Of a stretch of DNA of 48,822 nucleotides, positions 8,092 through 15,290 are shown in pieces. The notes beneath the pieces are model-generated. The model was not told where the DNA came from. It saw only the letters and a list, made by a program, of their open reading frames with translations, and ran no database searches. Position 1 is the first letter of the stretch. The number at the start of each line of letters is the position of its first letter. The DNA is from an uncultured Flavobacteriales bacterium. GTDB taxonomy: Bacteria > Bacteroidota > Bacteroidia > UBA10329. The position numbers and the translations under genes were made by a program. The stretch is from assembly GCA_937900875.1 (NCBI GenBank), contig CALCGD010000083.1:1-48822 (forward strand), in the 5' to 3' direction.

Positions 8092-8608
8092 ACTTCACCC
8101 AAAAGGCAGAAGTATAACCACGCAAATCTCCACCTTGGGATGAATAGACAGGAATTCTTGGAGCTAGGCCTAAAATTTTACGGTCCAAAATGGAACCATC
8201 GGCATTGTAAGTCCATTGCTCACTGAAAGTAAGTCCGTAGAAATTTTGGCTGTAATCGCGTTCAAGTATATCAATTGATTTATCGCCTGTTTCAGGTTCC
8301 TCGAACCAAATTGTATCCGTGAATTGGAGGATTGATTTCACTTGTTCAGCGGTCAATACCTCATCCGAAAAACGGTCATATGCCTTCAGTTTTCCTGCAA
8401 GCACATCTCCAATAAGCTGCTCGGCAATGGGAGCAACATCCGAAAAATCTTCATCGTTTAAATCCTGATGAAAAACGGAGTTTAAATCAACCGCATATTC
8501 CATGGTCTTTGTCCATGTTTGGGTTGAAATTGCTTCGGTTGGAGCCTCTGTTGGCTGCTGGTCGCAGGCCACAAAACCAATCAATAAAAGCGGGATTAAC
8601 TTTTTCAT
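8084..8608 (-). CDS. Small lipoprotein, weakly GldN-like
   Basis: A 174-residue protein with a clear lipoprotein signal (MKKLIPLLLIGFVACDQ, Cys15). The C-terminal half (FSEQWTYNADGSILDRKILG, then LAPRIPV and SAFWVKYD) is reminiscent of the C-terminal part of GldN/PorN, a T9SS core component. In GldN a strand-rich segment followed by ILGIAP and an FW(I/V) motif ends the domain. The similarity is by eye only and is weak. GldN itself is longer and normally sits in the gldKLMN operon, which is not here. The start ATG overlaps the stop of the upstream retinol-saturase-like gene by 4 bases, and its end overlaps the hydrolase start by 8, so it is firmly in this operon. Confidence 0.75.
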   Translation of the reverse strand: MKKLIPLLLIGFVACDQQPTEAPTEAISTQTWTKTMEYAVDLNSVFHQDLNDEDFSDVAPIAEQLIGDVLAGKLKAYDRFSDEVLTAEQVKSILQFTDTIWFEEPETGDKSIDILERDYSQNFYGLTFSEQWTYNADGSILDRKILGLAPRIPVYSSQGGDLRGYTSAFWVKYD

Positions 8609-10233
8609 GCTGTTTCTTTTTTCATCTTTTCTCGATCCTTCAAAACCTTGTCTACAATCTTATCTGTTAACCAGAAATTGGATGTGACATGTGCTGCAGT
8701 AAGCAGTCCGCTCATAAGCGCACCGCCAATTCCAACGGTAACGATATCCTGTCCTGTTAGGTAGAGATTTTTGATAGATGTTTTAGGCCGAAGATCTTTC
8801 ATTCTGAAACGGGCAGGGGAGTGGTCTAAACCGTAAATCTCGCCATGCTCATAATTCACGAAATGCTTGGTTGAAAGTGGCGTAGAAAGCTCATAATAAT
8901 CAATCTTCCCTTCCAATTGAGGGAACTGCTTGTAAAGTTCTTTTAGCAATCGCTGTGAGAATTCCTCTTTGTACGCTTCGTACTCTTCGCCACGGTGTTT
9001 CCAGCGCTCATCTTCCCACTTGGCAAACCATTCGTAAGGCGCCAGCGTAATCATTTCGATGGTGCTCTTTCCTGGATAACGCTCTTCCCATTCGGGGTCT
9101 TTAAGCGAAGGAAACGAGATGTAAGTAACTGGAAATGGCTTGCTTTTATCCGCCATGTATTCTTTTACGCCACGGTCGTGATCGTTATGCGGATACACCC
9201 AATAATTGGTGCTTCCAATGCCGAGTTCGCGCAAATCTTGCTTCAATCCGATATAAAGACAAACGTGCGACACGGATGGAGGAACGCCTTTTTCGGGTTT
9301 GAAGCCAATCGCATCCTGAACGTCTTGATCAAGCAGTCTTCCGAATGTGTTTAGATAACCAGCGCCACTTACAATCATTGGAGCATTAACTGTAGAACCG
9401 TCTTCCATCAGAACGCCAGTCGCTTTTCCGTTCTCAACAATAATCTTCTCAACTCCTGCACGAACGGCAACTGCGCCACCTGCTTTTTCAATTACAGGAA
9501 TAATGGTTTCTGCAATTCTTTGACAACCACCAACGGGAAATGCACCGCCTTTCCAATAGTGTTTGTTCACCACCGATTGAATGGCAAAACTGCTTTCTCC
9601 AGGAGGCATTCCGTGGTCGCCATACTGGCCAGCCAACACGCCTTTAAGTTCCTTGTTGTCCGTTATTTTGTCCAAAACCTCCGAAGTTGTTTTGTCAGAC
9701 CACTCGTAATATTTCTTGGTTAAAAGTCCACCAACAAGCTTGCTTAAAATGGTTGGCAACGCTCGTTCTTGAAAGAATTTTCTATTTGAAGAAGTTGCTT
9801 TATAAACGGTTTCAATGTATTTGTCAATAGCGGCTTCCTCACCAGGAAAACGCTCATAAAGCATTTCAATAAAGTTCTCTTTACCCGATTTGAAATCGTA
9901 CGAATTATCGCCAAGAATAACGCGGTCGTAAACCTCGTCCATTTCCTTCCATTTCAGCTTATAATCCGATATGTAGTCGAACAAAATAGACATGAAGGTG
10001 AACTCCTTGTGAACATCTCCAACGTAGTGAATTCCTACATCCCATTCGTATTCTTTACGCTTAAAAATGTGCGTAAATCCGCCTGGAACGTAGTGCTTTT
10101 CTAACAACAATACTTTCTTGCCTTGTTGCGCCATAATAGACCCAAAAGTCATGGCGCCAAGACCCGAACCGATAACGATGGCATCATAACCATCTTTCTT
10201 TTCAAGTCGTTTCCAAGGTGTTCCTACTGCCAT
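8605..10233 (-). CDS. Retinol-saturase-like FAD oxidoreductase (phytoene desaturase superfamily)
   Basis: A 542-residue FAD enzyme. The N-terminal ADP-binding fold (DAIVIGSGLGAM, residues 17-28) and the VPGGFTHIFKRKEYEWDVGI stretch match the all-trans-retinol 13,14-reductase/carotenoid isomerase branch, where GGCCHTF...FDVGIHY is usual. The C-terminus also follows that branch: GEIYGLDHSPARF, then KNLYLTGQDIVTVGIGGALM, where vertebrate RetSat has a TGQD motif before its last helix. Expected chemistry is saturation, desaturation or isomerisation of a polyene or isoprenoid. No signal peptide is seen; the GALMSGLLTA helix could rest on the membrane. It lies 15 bases downstream of an RDH-like dehydrogenase and is coupled to the next lipoprotein gene. 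Confidence 0.88.
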   Translation of the reverse strand: MAVGTPWKRLEKKDGYDAIVIGSGLGAMTFGSIMAQQGKKVLLLEKHYVPGGFTHIFKRKEYEWDVGIHYVGDVHKEFTFMSILFDYISDYKLKWKEMDEVYDRVILGDNSYDFKSGKENFIEMLYERFPGEEAAIDKYIETVYKATSSNRKFFQERALPTILSKLVGGLLTKKYYEWSDKTTSEVLDKITDNKELKGVLAGQYGDHGMPPGESSFAIQSVVNKHYWKGGAFPVGGCQRIAETIIPVIEKAGGAVAVRAGVEKIIVENGKATGVLMEDGSTVNAPMIVSGAGYLNTFGRLLDQDVQDAIGFKPEKGVPPSVSHVCLYIGLKQDLRELGIGSTNYWVYPHNDHDRGVKEYMADKSKPFPVTYISFPSLKDPEWEERYPGKSTIEMITLAPYEWFAKWEDERWKHRGEEYEAYKEEFSQRLLKELYKQFPQLEGKIDYYELSTPLSTKHFVNYEHGEIYGLDHSPARFRMKDLRPKTSIKNLYLTGQDIVTVGIGGALMSGLLTAAHVTSNFWLTDKIVDKVLKDREKMKKETA

Positions 10234-10248
10234 ATTATTCTGTGGTTT

Positions 10249-11106
10249 TTATGCTGGAAAAACTTGTCCAACCAATTCCTCGCTCTTTTTCCAAAGCGCC
10301 TTTGCATTTTCTGGGTCTTGAGATGGCTTATTACTCCATTCCTGCTTGCTTCTCACCCAATAATGCCCTGTTACACCTTCTGCTTCTGGCGATGAAGCCA
10401 AATGGATAGAAGTTGCGGCACCTTTCTCAACCGTAATCATGAACGGTTTCATTACAATCCAACCAAGCTTTGTAAACCAGTTGGCATTTTTCTCGGCTAT
10501 TTCGGTTCGTACTCCTCCAGGATGAACTGCGTTAACCGTAATGCCATCTTTTTCGAGTCGTTTTGCAAGCTCTTTTGTGAAGAGAATGTTGCAGTATTTG
10601 CTTCGCGAATAGGCTTTCCAGCCACCATATTCGTCTTTCTCGTAATTGATATCATCCAAGTTTAATTCACGCGTAGACTTGTGCGCAATAGAGGATAAAT
10701 TGACGATGCGAGCTTTTCCTGCTGCCTTGATGTTATCGAGGATCAAATTTGTCAAGAGAAAATGACCAATGTGATTGGTTCCGAATTGCATTTCCAGTCC
10801 ATCTCCGGTTAGTTGCAATTCTGAAACGTAGCAGCCAGCATTGTTCACCAACACATCGATTTGCGGACATTTAGACTTCAGTTCCTCAGCCGCTTTACGA
10901 ACGGACTTCTGAGAACTCAAATCCACAAGAACGTAGCTCACAGCCTCGTTTCCTGAAGCTGATTTTATTTCAGCAATCGCAGTTTTCGCCTTGTCTTCAG
11001 AACGTGAAGTGATTACTATCTCCGCTCCTTTTTTCGCTAATGCGATGGCTGTGGCCTTACCGATTCCAGCATTTCCGCCAGTAATTACAACTGTTTTTCC
11101 CTTCAT
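10249..11106 (-). CDS. Short-chain dehydrogenase, retinol dehydrogenase (RDH11-14)-like
   Basis: A 285-residue classical SDR. The cofactor motif is TGGNAGIG (residues 9-16), followed by NNAG (88-91), the catalytic serine in NLSSIAH (138-139) and YSRSK (Tyr166, Lys170). Arg36 after the second strand suggests NADP(H). The overall pattern (GLEMQFGTNHIGHFLLT, RIVNLSSIAH, LFTKELAKRL, VNAVHPGGVRTE, then a KGAATSIHLASSPE region) follows the vertebrate RDH11-14 and WWOX-like group. It would interconvert an alcohol and an aldehyde or ketone. Its ATG shares one base with the stop of the upstream beta-helix cytochrome gene, and a retinol-saturase-like gene follows. Retinoid is one possible substrate, but other lipids are equally open. 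Confidence 0.9.
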   Translation of the reverse strand: MKGKTVVITGGNAGIGKATAIALAKKGAEIVITSRSEDKAKTAIAEIKSASGNEAVSYVLVDLSSQKSVRKAAEELKSKCPQIDVLVNNAGCYVSELQLTGDGLEMQFGTNHIGHFLLTNLILDNIKAAGKARIVNLSSIAHKSTRELNLDDINYEKDEYGGWKAYSRSKYCNILFTKELAKRLEKDGITVNAVHPGGVRTEIAEKNANWFTKLGWIVMKPFMITVEKGAATSIHLASSPEAEGVTGHYWVRSKQEWSNKPSQDPENAKALWKKSEELVGQVFPA

Positions 11107-12593
11107 TATTTGTTAATCGAAAGCATGTATTCAGCAACGGCTAACCGGGTTTCTTCCGTCAGGTAATTCTGAGGAGGCATTTCTGGGAAATCCTCTCTTT
11201 TACGAATCGGTGCATTGATGTAGTCTGCAATTCCTTGCGGATTGTCTTTGTAAAGTGCTTGAATAATCTGTGTTGGAGGTCCAATCATACGAACATCATA
11301 AGCATGGCACCCAGAACAAACCCCGTAGAAAGCCAATTTCCCTTTCTCATCTTGTTCAATTACGCGTGGTGCAACTGGCTCGCTAAGTAGGTATGATTTT
11401 ACATCATCTGTGCTTTCCAATTCGCAGGAAGCATAACCGTCTAATCCCCAAGTACGATACATGTCTCGGTTGCGAATGCAGCTTCCAACTCCGCCACCGT
11501 TGGCTAAAATATCTGGCCCTTTGTCATCAAACTGAGTTGCCATTGCGGCTTTAATATCAGCTACAGGGTTATTTCCATTGTTGTACATCACGTTATCCAA
11601 GATTACAACGCGATCTGGGTTTGGTTCGGCATCTGGGTCTTTAGAAAGCTGAGAACCGAAACTGAGGTCGGTAATAGCGATGCCCGTATTGTCATTTCCT
11701 GTAATAATATTGTTCTCAATAATCACATCATCGGCAGCCATTACAATGATGCCTGTTCCAGCAGGTAGGAGAGAGATAATGGCTCCTGGTTTTCCGAAAT
11801 TTGGGAGGTTGTTGTCCACCACAAAATTGTCGCGAATAATTACGTCATAACAGGTTTTGATAGGAAGCCCTGGCGTGATGAATGCTAGAATTCCGCCTGT
11901 GTTATTGTGGGTGTAGTTATTCTCAACCAAGCAGTGACGCGAGTTTTCAATTTCAATTCCTGCTACGCTTTCAAACACCTCGTTGTGGCGCACATCAATG
12001 TTGTCGCACATACCAACGTAAATGGCAGCATCGGCAATTCCTTGAAGCACATTGTGTTCAATCAGGCCGTTTTTTCCAAACTCTGGGAAGATGCCGTAAA
12101 CTCCCGATTCAATAATCCAGTTGTTTCGAATCAGGAAGTTGTTTCCCGCTTGCCCCATGATACCGTTCCCTTTGTATTGAACGATTTTGAAGTTTTCAAT
12201 CAGAATGTTTGAACCTGAGTAAAGAATCGCATCGTTTAGGACAGGCTCACCATCCTTGCTGCCATCCATTGTTGGCCAATTCCCTTTCTGAATTACCCCT
12301 TGTAGACTGATGTTGTCTTTATCGATATAAACCGTTTCGTGATATGTGCCTGGGAACACCCGAATCAAATCGCCAGGATTAGCCTTACCCACTGCATCTT
12401 GAATGGATTCTCCATCCCTCACTTCTATCACTGTTTTTTCTGAAAGGTCAACCGCCATGGAACCATCGCCACCTTCAAAAAATGTTGGTGGCGGAGCTGC
12501 TGGACCCGAAGCAGAGAACTTCACCTTTCCAATATAAAGTCCAGCGGCAAAAACAATGGCGCTCACAATTATTAAGACTAGAAACTTTTTCAT
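11106..12593 (-). CDS. Parallel beta-helix protein (TIGR03805 type) fused to C-terminal cytochrome c
   Basis: A 495-residue exported protein. The N-terminus (KKFLVLIIVSAIVFAAGLYIG) is an uncleaved anchor or a signal peptide. Residues from about 60 to 350 form a right-handed beta-helix (DGESIQDAVGKANPGDLIRV, VAGIEIENSRHCLVENN, NNTGGILAFITPGLP, LLPAGTGIIVMAADDV). This matches the TIGR03805 family, which I recall as usually paired with a diheme cytochrome of the SO_2930/TIGR03806 family. After a linker, residues 426-430 read CSGCH and Met472 (EMPPQ) is the likely distal ligand: a monoheme cytochrome c domain in the same chain. It lies 33 bases after the MauG-like gene and overlaps the SDR start by one base. 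Confidence 0.88.
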   Translation of the reverse strand: MKKFLVLIIVSAIVFAAGLYIGKVKFSASGPAAPPPTFFEGGDGSMAVDLSEKTVIEVRDGESIQDAVGKANPGDLIRVFPGTYHETVYIDKDNISLQGVIQKGNWPTMDGSKDGEPVLNDAILYSGSNILIENFKIVQYKGNGIMGQAGNNFLIRNNWIIESGVYGIFPEFGKNGLIEHNVLQGIADAAIYVGMCDNIDVRHNEVFESVAGIEIENSRHCLVENNYTHNNTGGILAFITPGLPIKTCYDVIIRDNFVVDNNLPNFGKPGAIISLLPAGTGIIVMAADDVIIENNIITGNDNTGIAITDLSFGSQLSKDPDAEPNPDRVVILDNVMYNNGNNPVADIKAAMATQFDDKGPDILANGGGVGSCIRNRDMYRTWGLDGYASCELESTDDVKSYLLSEPVAPRVIEQDEKGKLAFYGVCSGCHAYDVRMIGPPTQIIQALYKDNPQGIADYINAPIRKREDFPEMPPQNYLTEETRLAVAEYMLSINK

Positions 12594-12626
12594 ACTAACG
12601 GAGTGGAATTAGGGGTTGAAAATTGA

Positions 12627-13823
12627 TTAAGGCTTTGAAGGTAATCGATCTGGACGTTTTGGCATAAAACTTTCGTCTGTCAATGTTTGCAGGAAATCTA
12701 CCAGTCTGTCAAGTTCAGTATCCGATAAATTTGGTTCCCAAATATGCCAATGCAAGTAGAGATTTTCACCTTCGGGAACAGCATGGCCGCGCCCTTTGGT
12801 ATAAAACTCAACGGTTTCTCTGAGCGTTTTGAATCTGCCCGAATGCATGTATGGTGCTGTGAGCGCTACATTTCGCAGACTCGGGATTTTGAATGCGCCA
12901 CGGAGTGAGCCATCCTTGTAAGGAACTTCGGCTCCAGGATCTAAAGGTCTTCCATCTGGTTCGGGTGTTCCCAGAACCGCTAACTGTTGATTGGTGAAAA
13001 GCGGAGGAGTGTGGCACTCAGCACATCGCGCCACAAACGAACGAAAAACATTCATCCCTTCGATCTCATCCTTGTTCAAGGCGCCATGAAAACCGTGTGC
13101 ATATTGGTCATAACGGCTGTTGAGCGAAATGAGCGAACTTTCAAATGCAGCCAACGCCAGATAGACCTGTTCGAGTTCAATTTCCGTTTTGTCCTTATTT
13201 GGAAACGCCTCTTGGAACATCTTCCTGTAGGCAGGAATAGAGTTTATGGTTTCGTGAAGTTGATCTGGAGTGGTTCCCATTTCATCTTCTGAGAAAAGCG
13301 GCCCTTGCATTTGCGACTCGAGTGTAGAATCTCGTCCATCCCAAAAGAAAAGCTGTAGAAACGCAACATTCCAAAGGCTTGGCGCTCCGCGTTTTATGGG
13401 TTCTCCCAAAATCCCAATACTTCTGTCTAAGCCATCGCCAAAACCTTTTTCGGGCTGATGGCAGGTGGCGCAACTAATGGTTCCGTCTTTAGATAGAATT
13501 GGATCGAAAAAGAGATAACGACCAAGGTCAATTTGTTGTGGTGTAAATCCATCTCTAACCCGTGGAAGCGCGGTTTTTAATCCGCCAACACCCTTGTCCG
13601 TTAACGAAGCATACTGCTGATAAAGAGAACGTAATTTGCAAACACCATCATCAGTCAATTCAAACCCGGGAGGACAGCTGTTACACAGTTCAAAATCTCC
13701 AGATGATTCGGAAATTACGTTTTGAAAACCGTCTTTATTGGTTGGTTCTAGTTCTTTTTCGCAGGAAATAAGGCCAGCAATAATGGCCAGGGTTATACTG
13801 ATTCCTGCAAACGTTTTTCTCAT
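12627..13823 (-). CDS. Diheme cytochrome c peroxidase / MauG-family lipoprotein
   Basis: A 398-residue lipoprotein (signal ending GLISC, Cys21) with the two-domain layout of the CCP/MauG family. The first heme is at CATCH (118-122) after LGRYLFFDPILSKDG, and the second at CAECH (267-271). SLWNVAFLQLFFWDGRD and SLRNVALTAPYMHSGRF are the usual conserved stretches. Members either reduce peroxide or carry out high-valent oxidations on a partner protein. I cannot tell which, because the residue ligating the second heme is not certain. An extra N-terminal CNSCPPGFELTDDGVC segment is cysteine-rich but not a heme site. It overlaps the upstream cytochrome gene by 4 bases. Confidence 0.92.
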   Translation of the reverse strand: MRKTFAGISITLAIIAGLISCEKELEPTNKDGFQNVISESSGDFELCNSCPPGFELTDDGVCKLRSLYQQYASLTDKGVGGLKTALPRVRDGFTPQQIDLGRYLFFDPILSKDGTISCATCHQPEKGFGDGLDRSIGILGEPIKRGAPSLWNVAFLQLFFWDGRDSTLESQMQGPLFSEDEMGTTPDQLHETINSIPAYRKMFQEAFPNKDKTEIELEQVYLALAAFESSLISLNSRYDQYAHGFHGALNKDEIEGMNVFRSFVARCAECHTPPLFTNQQLAVLGTPEPDGRPLDPGAEVPYKDGSLRGAFKIPSLRNVALTAPYMHSGRFKTLRETVEFYTKGRGHAVPEGENLYLHWHIWEPNLSDTELDRLVDFLQTLTDESFMPKRPDRLPSKP

Positions 13824-14512
13824 TCAGGCTGTAGCGAATTGATGTACGCAATAACGTCTTTTACGGTCTGGTCATCAGGAATTGCGGTAGCTATTTGTTG
13901 CATTTGCGCACCGTAAGTGTCGTCTTGTTCGGTACCTCGAATGCCTTTGCGGAAATTGTTGATTTGGCGCTCTAAATACCAGTCTTGCATGCCTGCTAAT
14001 CGAGGTGAGAAAAGGGCTTCAATTCCTATAGCTCCCGTTCCGTGACAAGCGCCACAAATCATGTTGTAATAATTCTTTCCATTCTCCACATTTCCACCTT
14101 CTAGGGTGATTTCTGGCTTTGTTGAAGGCATTGTTTTGATGTATGCGATTACATCATTAATGGCATCACTGTCTAGTGTTTTGGCAAACGTTGCCATTTG
14201 GGCACCGAAGGCATCTTCAGCATGAGCACCTCGCTTGTTGGTTCTGAAATTTTGAAGCTGTTGCTTCAGGTAATAAGGTTCTTGGTCAGCCAAAGCTGGT
14301 GCTCCTAAAGCAAGCATTCCCTCCGCTTTTTGTCCGTGGCAGGTAGCGCACGTGATGTAAAGCGATTTTCCTTTTGTTGCGTTGCCGGTAATTGCAGTTT
14401 TCTCGGCTACAACTGGTTCCTTTTCTCCAGTTTTCTCTTCAGGAGAGGAGCCGCAACCAATCGCCATCAATATTGAGGTTACAGCGGCAATTAATCGTAT
14501 GTGTTTGAGCAT
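13820..14512 (-). CDS. Diheme cytochrome c lipoprotein (c4-like)
   Basis: A 230-residue lipoprotein (MAIGC, Cys20) made of two cytochrome c domains of about 80 residues. Hemes attach at CATCH (55-59) and CGACH (153-157). Conserved Met residues follow in GAQMATFA and GAQMQQIA, giving His/Met ligation as in cytochrome c4. Each half ends with an IAYI helix. It is anchored outside the inner membrane, or on the periplasmic side of the outer membrane, and should pass electrons between the MauG-like protein and a terminal oxidase or bc1-type complex; that role is inferred. It is a tandem paralogue of the next upstream gene and overlaps the MauG-like gene by 4 bases. Confidence 0.92.
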   Translation of the reverse strand: MLKHIRLIAAVTSILMAIGCGSSPEEKTGEKEPVVAEKTAITGNATKGKSLYITCATCHGQKAEGMLALGAPALADQEPYYLKQQLQNFRTNKRGAHAEDAFGAQMATFAKTLDSDAINDVIAYIKTMPSTKPEITLEGGNVENGKNYYNMICGACHGTGAIGIEALFSPRLAGMQDWYLERQINNFRKGIRGTEQDDTYGAQMQQIATAIPDDQTVKDVIAYINSLQPE

Positions 14513-14571
14513 GGTTTGGTGTTGAACTGCGAAGATGAGGAATTGTTGCTACTATTCAAGACCAAGGGGTA

Positions 14572-15261
14572 TTAATAGTACGTAGGCTTTCTGGTTTGTA
14601 AGGTGTGTATGTAGGTAATCACATCATCAATGGCTTGATCATCCGGAATCTGCTTTAACATCTCTAGCATTTTAGCACCTGTTGTGTCGCCTTCTGAAAC
14701 TCCCCTTATACCATCACGGAAATGCCTAATCTGCGCAGTCATGTAGTAATCTTGAATGCCAAGAAGATTTGGAGATAGGTAAGCTTCAATTCCTTTAGCA
14801 TCTATACCGTGGCACGTAGCGCATACTTCATTGTAATAATGCTTGCCGTTCTCCACATCACCATAAATGGTTTGGTCGGTTTGCAAACGGGGCAAAAGTT
14901 TGATGTAGGCGATAATGATTTCTAGTTGCTCGTCCGTCTCAATCATCTTGGCTTGCAATGCCATAACAGACCCCAGCGTATCGTGAGGATGCGCCCCCCG
15001 TTTTCCAGAGAGAAAATTATTGAGTTGTTGGCGCAAGTACCATGTTTCTTGATTAGCCAACGCAGGAGCGTTAAATGCTTTTACTCCTTCGGCATTATGC
15101 CCGTGACATACCGCGCATTTTGTGAAAAGAACCTTTGCTTCTGCAAGCTTTTCTTGACTCAGTTGGATACTGTTGTTTACCGTCTTGGTTTCTTCGGGAT
15201 TAGAACAACTAGCGAAAATTAGAATGGAAAGAGCTACGAGAAGAATTGATTGGTATGACAT
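14572..15261 (-). CDS. Diheme cytochrome c lipoprotein (c4-like), paralogue
   Basis: A 229-residue lipoprotein (IFASC, Cys19) with two cytochrome c domains. Heme sites are CAVCH (49-53) and CATCH (147-151), with distal Met in GSVMALQ and GAKMLEM. Its order of motifs (APALANQETWYLRQQLNNF, then VENGKHYYNEVC) is nearly the same as in the next gene, so the two arose by tandem duplication. A 59-base gap separates them. It is the first cytochrome of the run, and a TAACTTTG -7-like box sits just upstream of its ATG, so the redox part of the cluster may have its own promoter. Confidence 0.92.
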   Translation of the reverse strand: MSYQSILLVALSILIFASCSNPEETKTVNNSIQLSQEKLAEAKVLFTKCAVCHGHNAEGVKAFNAPALANQETWYLRQQLNNFLSGKRGAHPHDTLGSVMALQAKMIETDEQLEIIIAYIKLLPRLQTDQTIYGDVENGKHYYNEVCATCHGIDAKGIEAYLSPNLLGIQDYYMTAQIRHFRDGIRGVSEGDTTGAKMLEMLKQIPDDQAIDDVITYIHTLQTRKPTYY

Positions 15262-15265
15262 AATG

Positions 15266-15273
15266 CAAAGTTA
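15266..15273 (-). promoter_or_regulatory. Possible -7 box (TAnnTTTG) for the cytochrome genes
   Basis: The minus strand reads TAACTTTG, matching the Bacteroidota -7 consensus TAnnTTTG. Only 4 bases separate it from the ATG at 15261, so the transcript would be leaderless or nearly so. No good -33 TTTG was found at the right distance, so this is tentative. Confidence 0.3.
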
Positions 15274-15290
15274 GCACGCAGCTTAAATAA

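Noticed and set aside
12987-13771. Plus-strand ORFs (12987, 13270, 13562) inside the MauG-like gene
   Set aside because: Shadow frames of a gene with two clear heme motifs and family-wide conservation.
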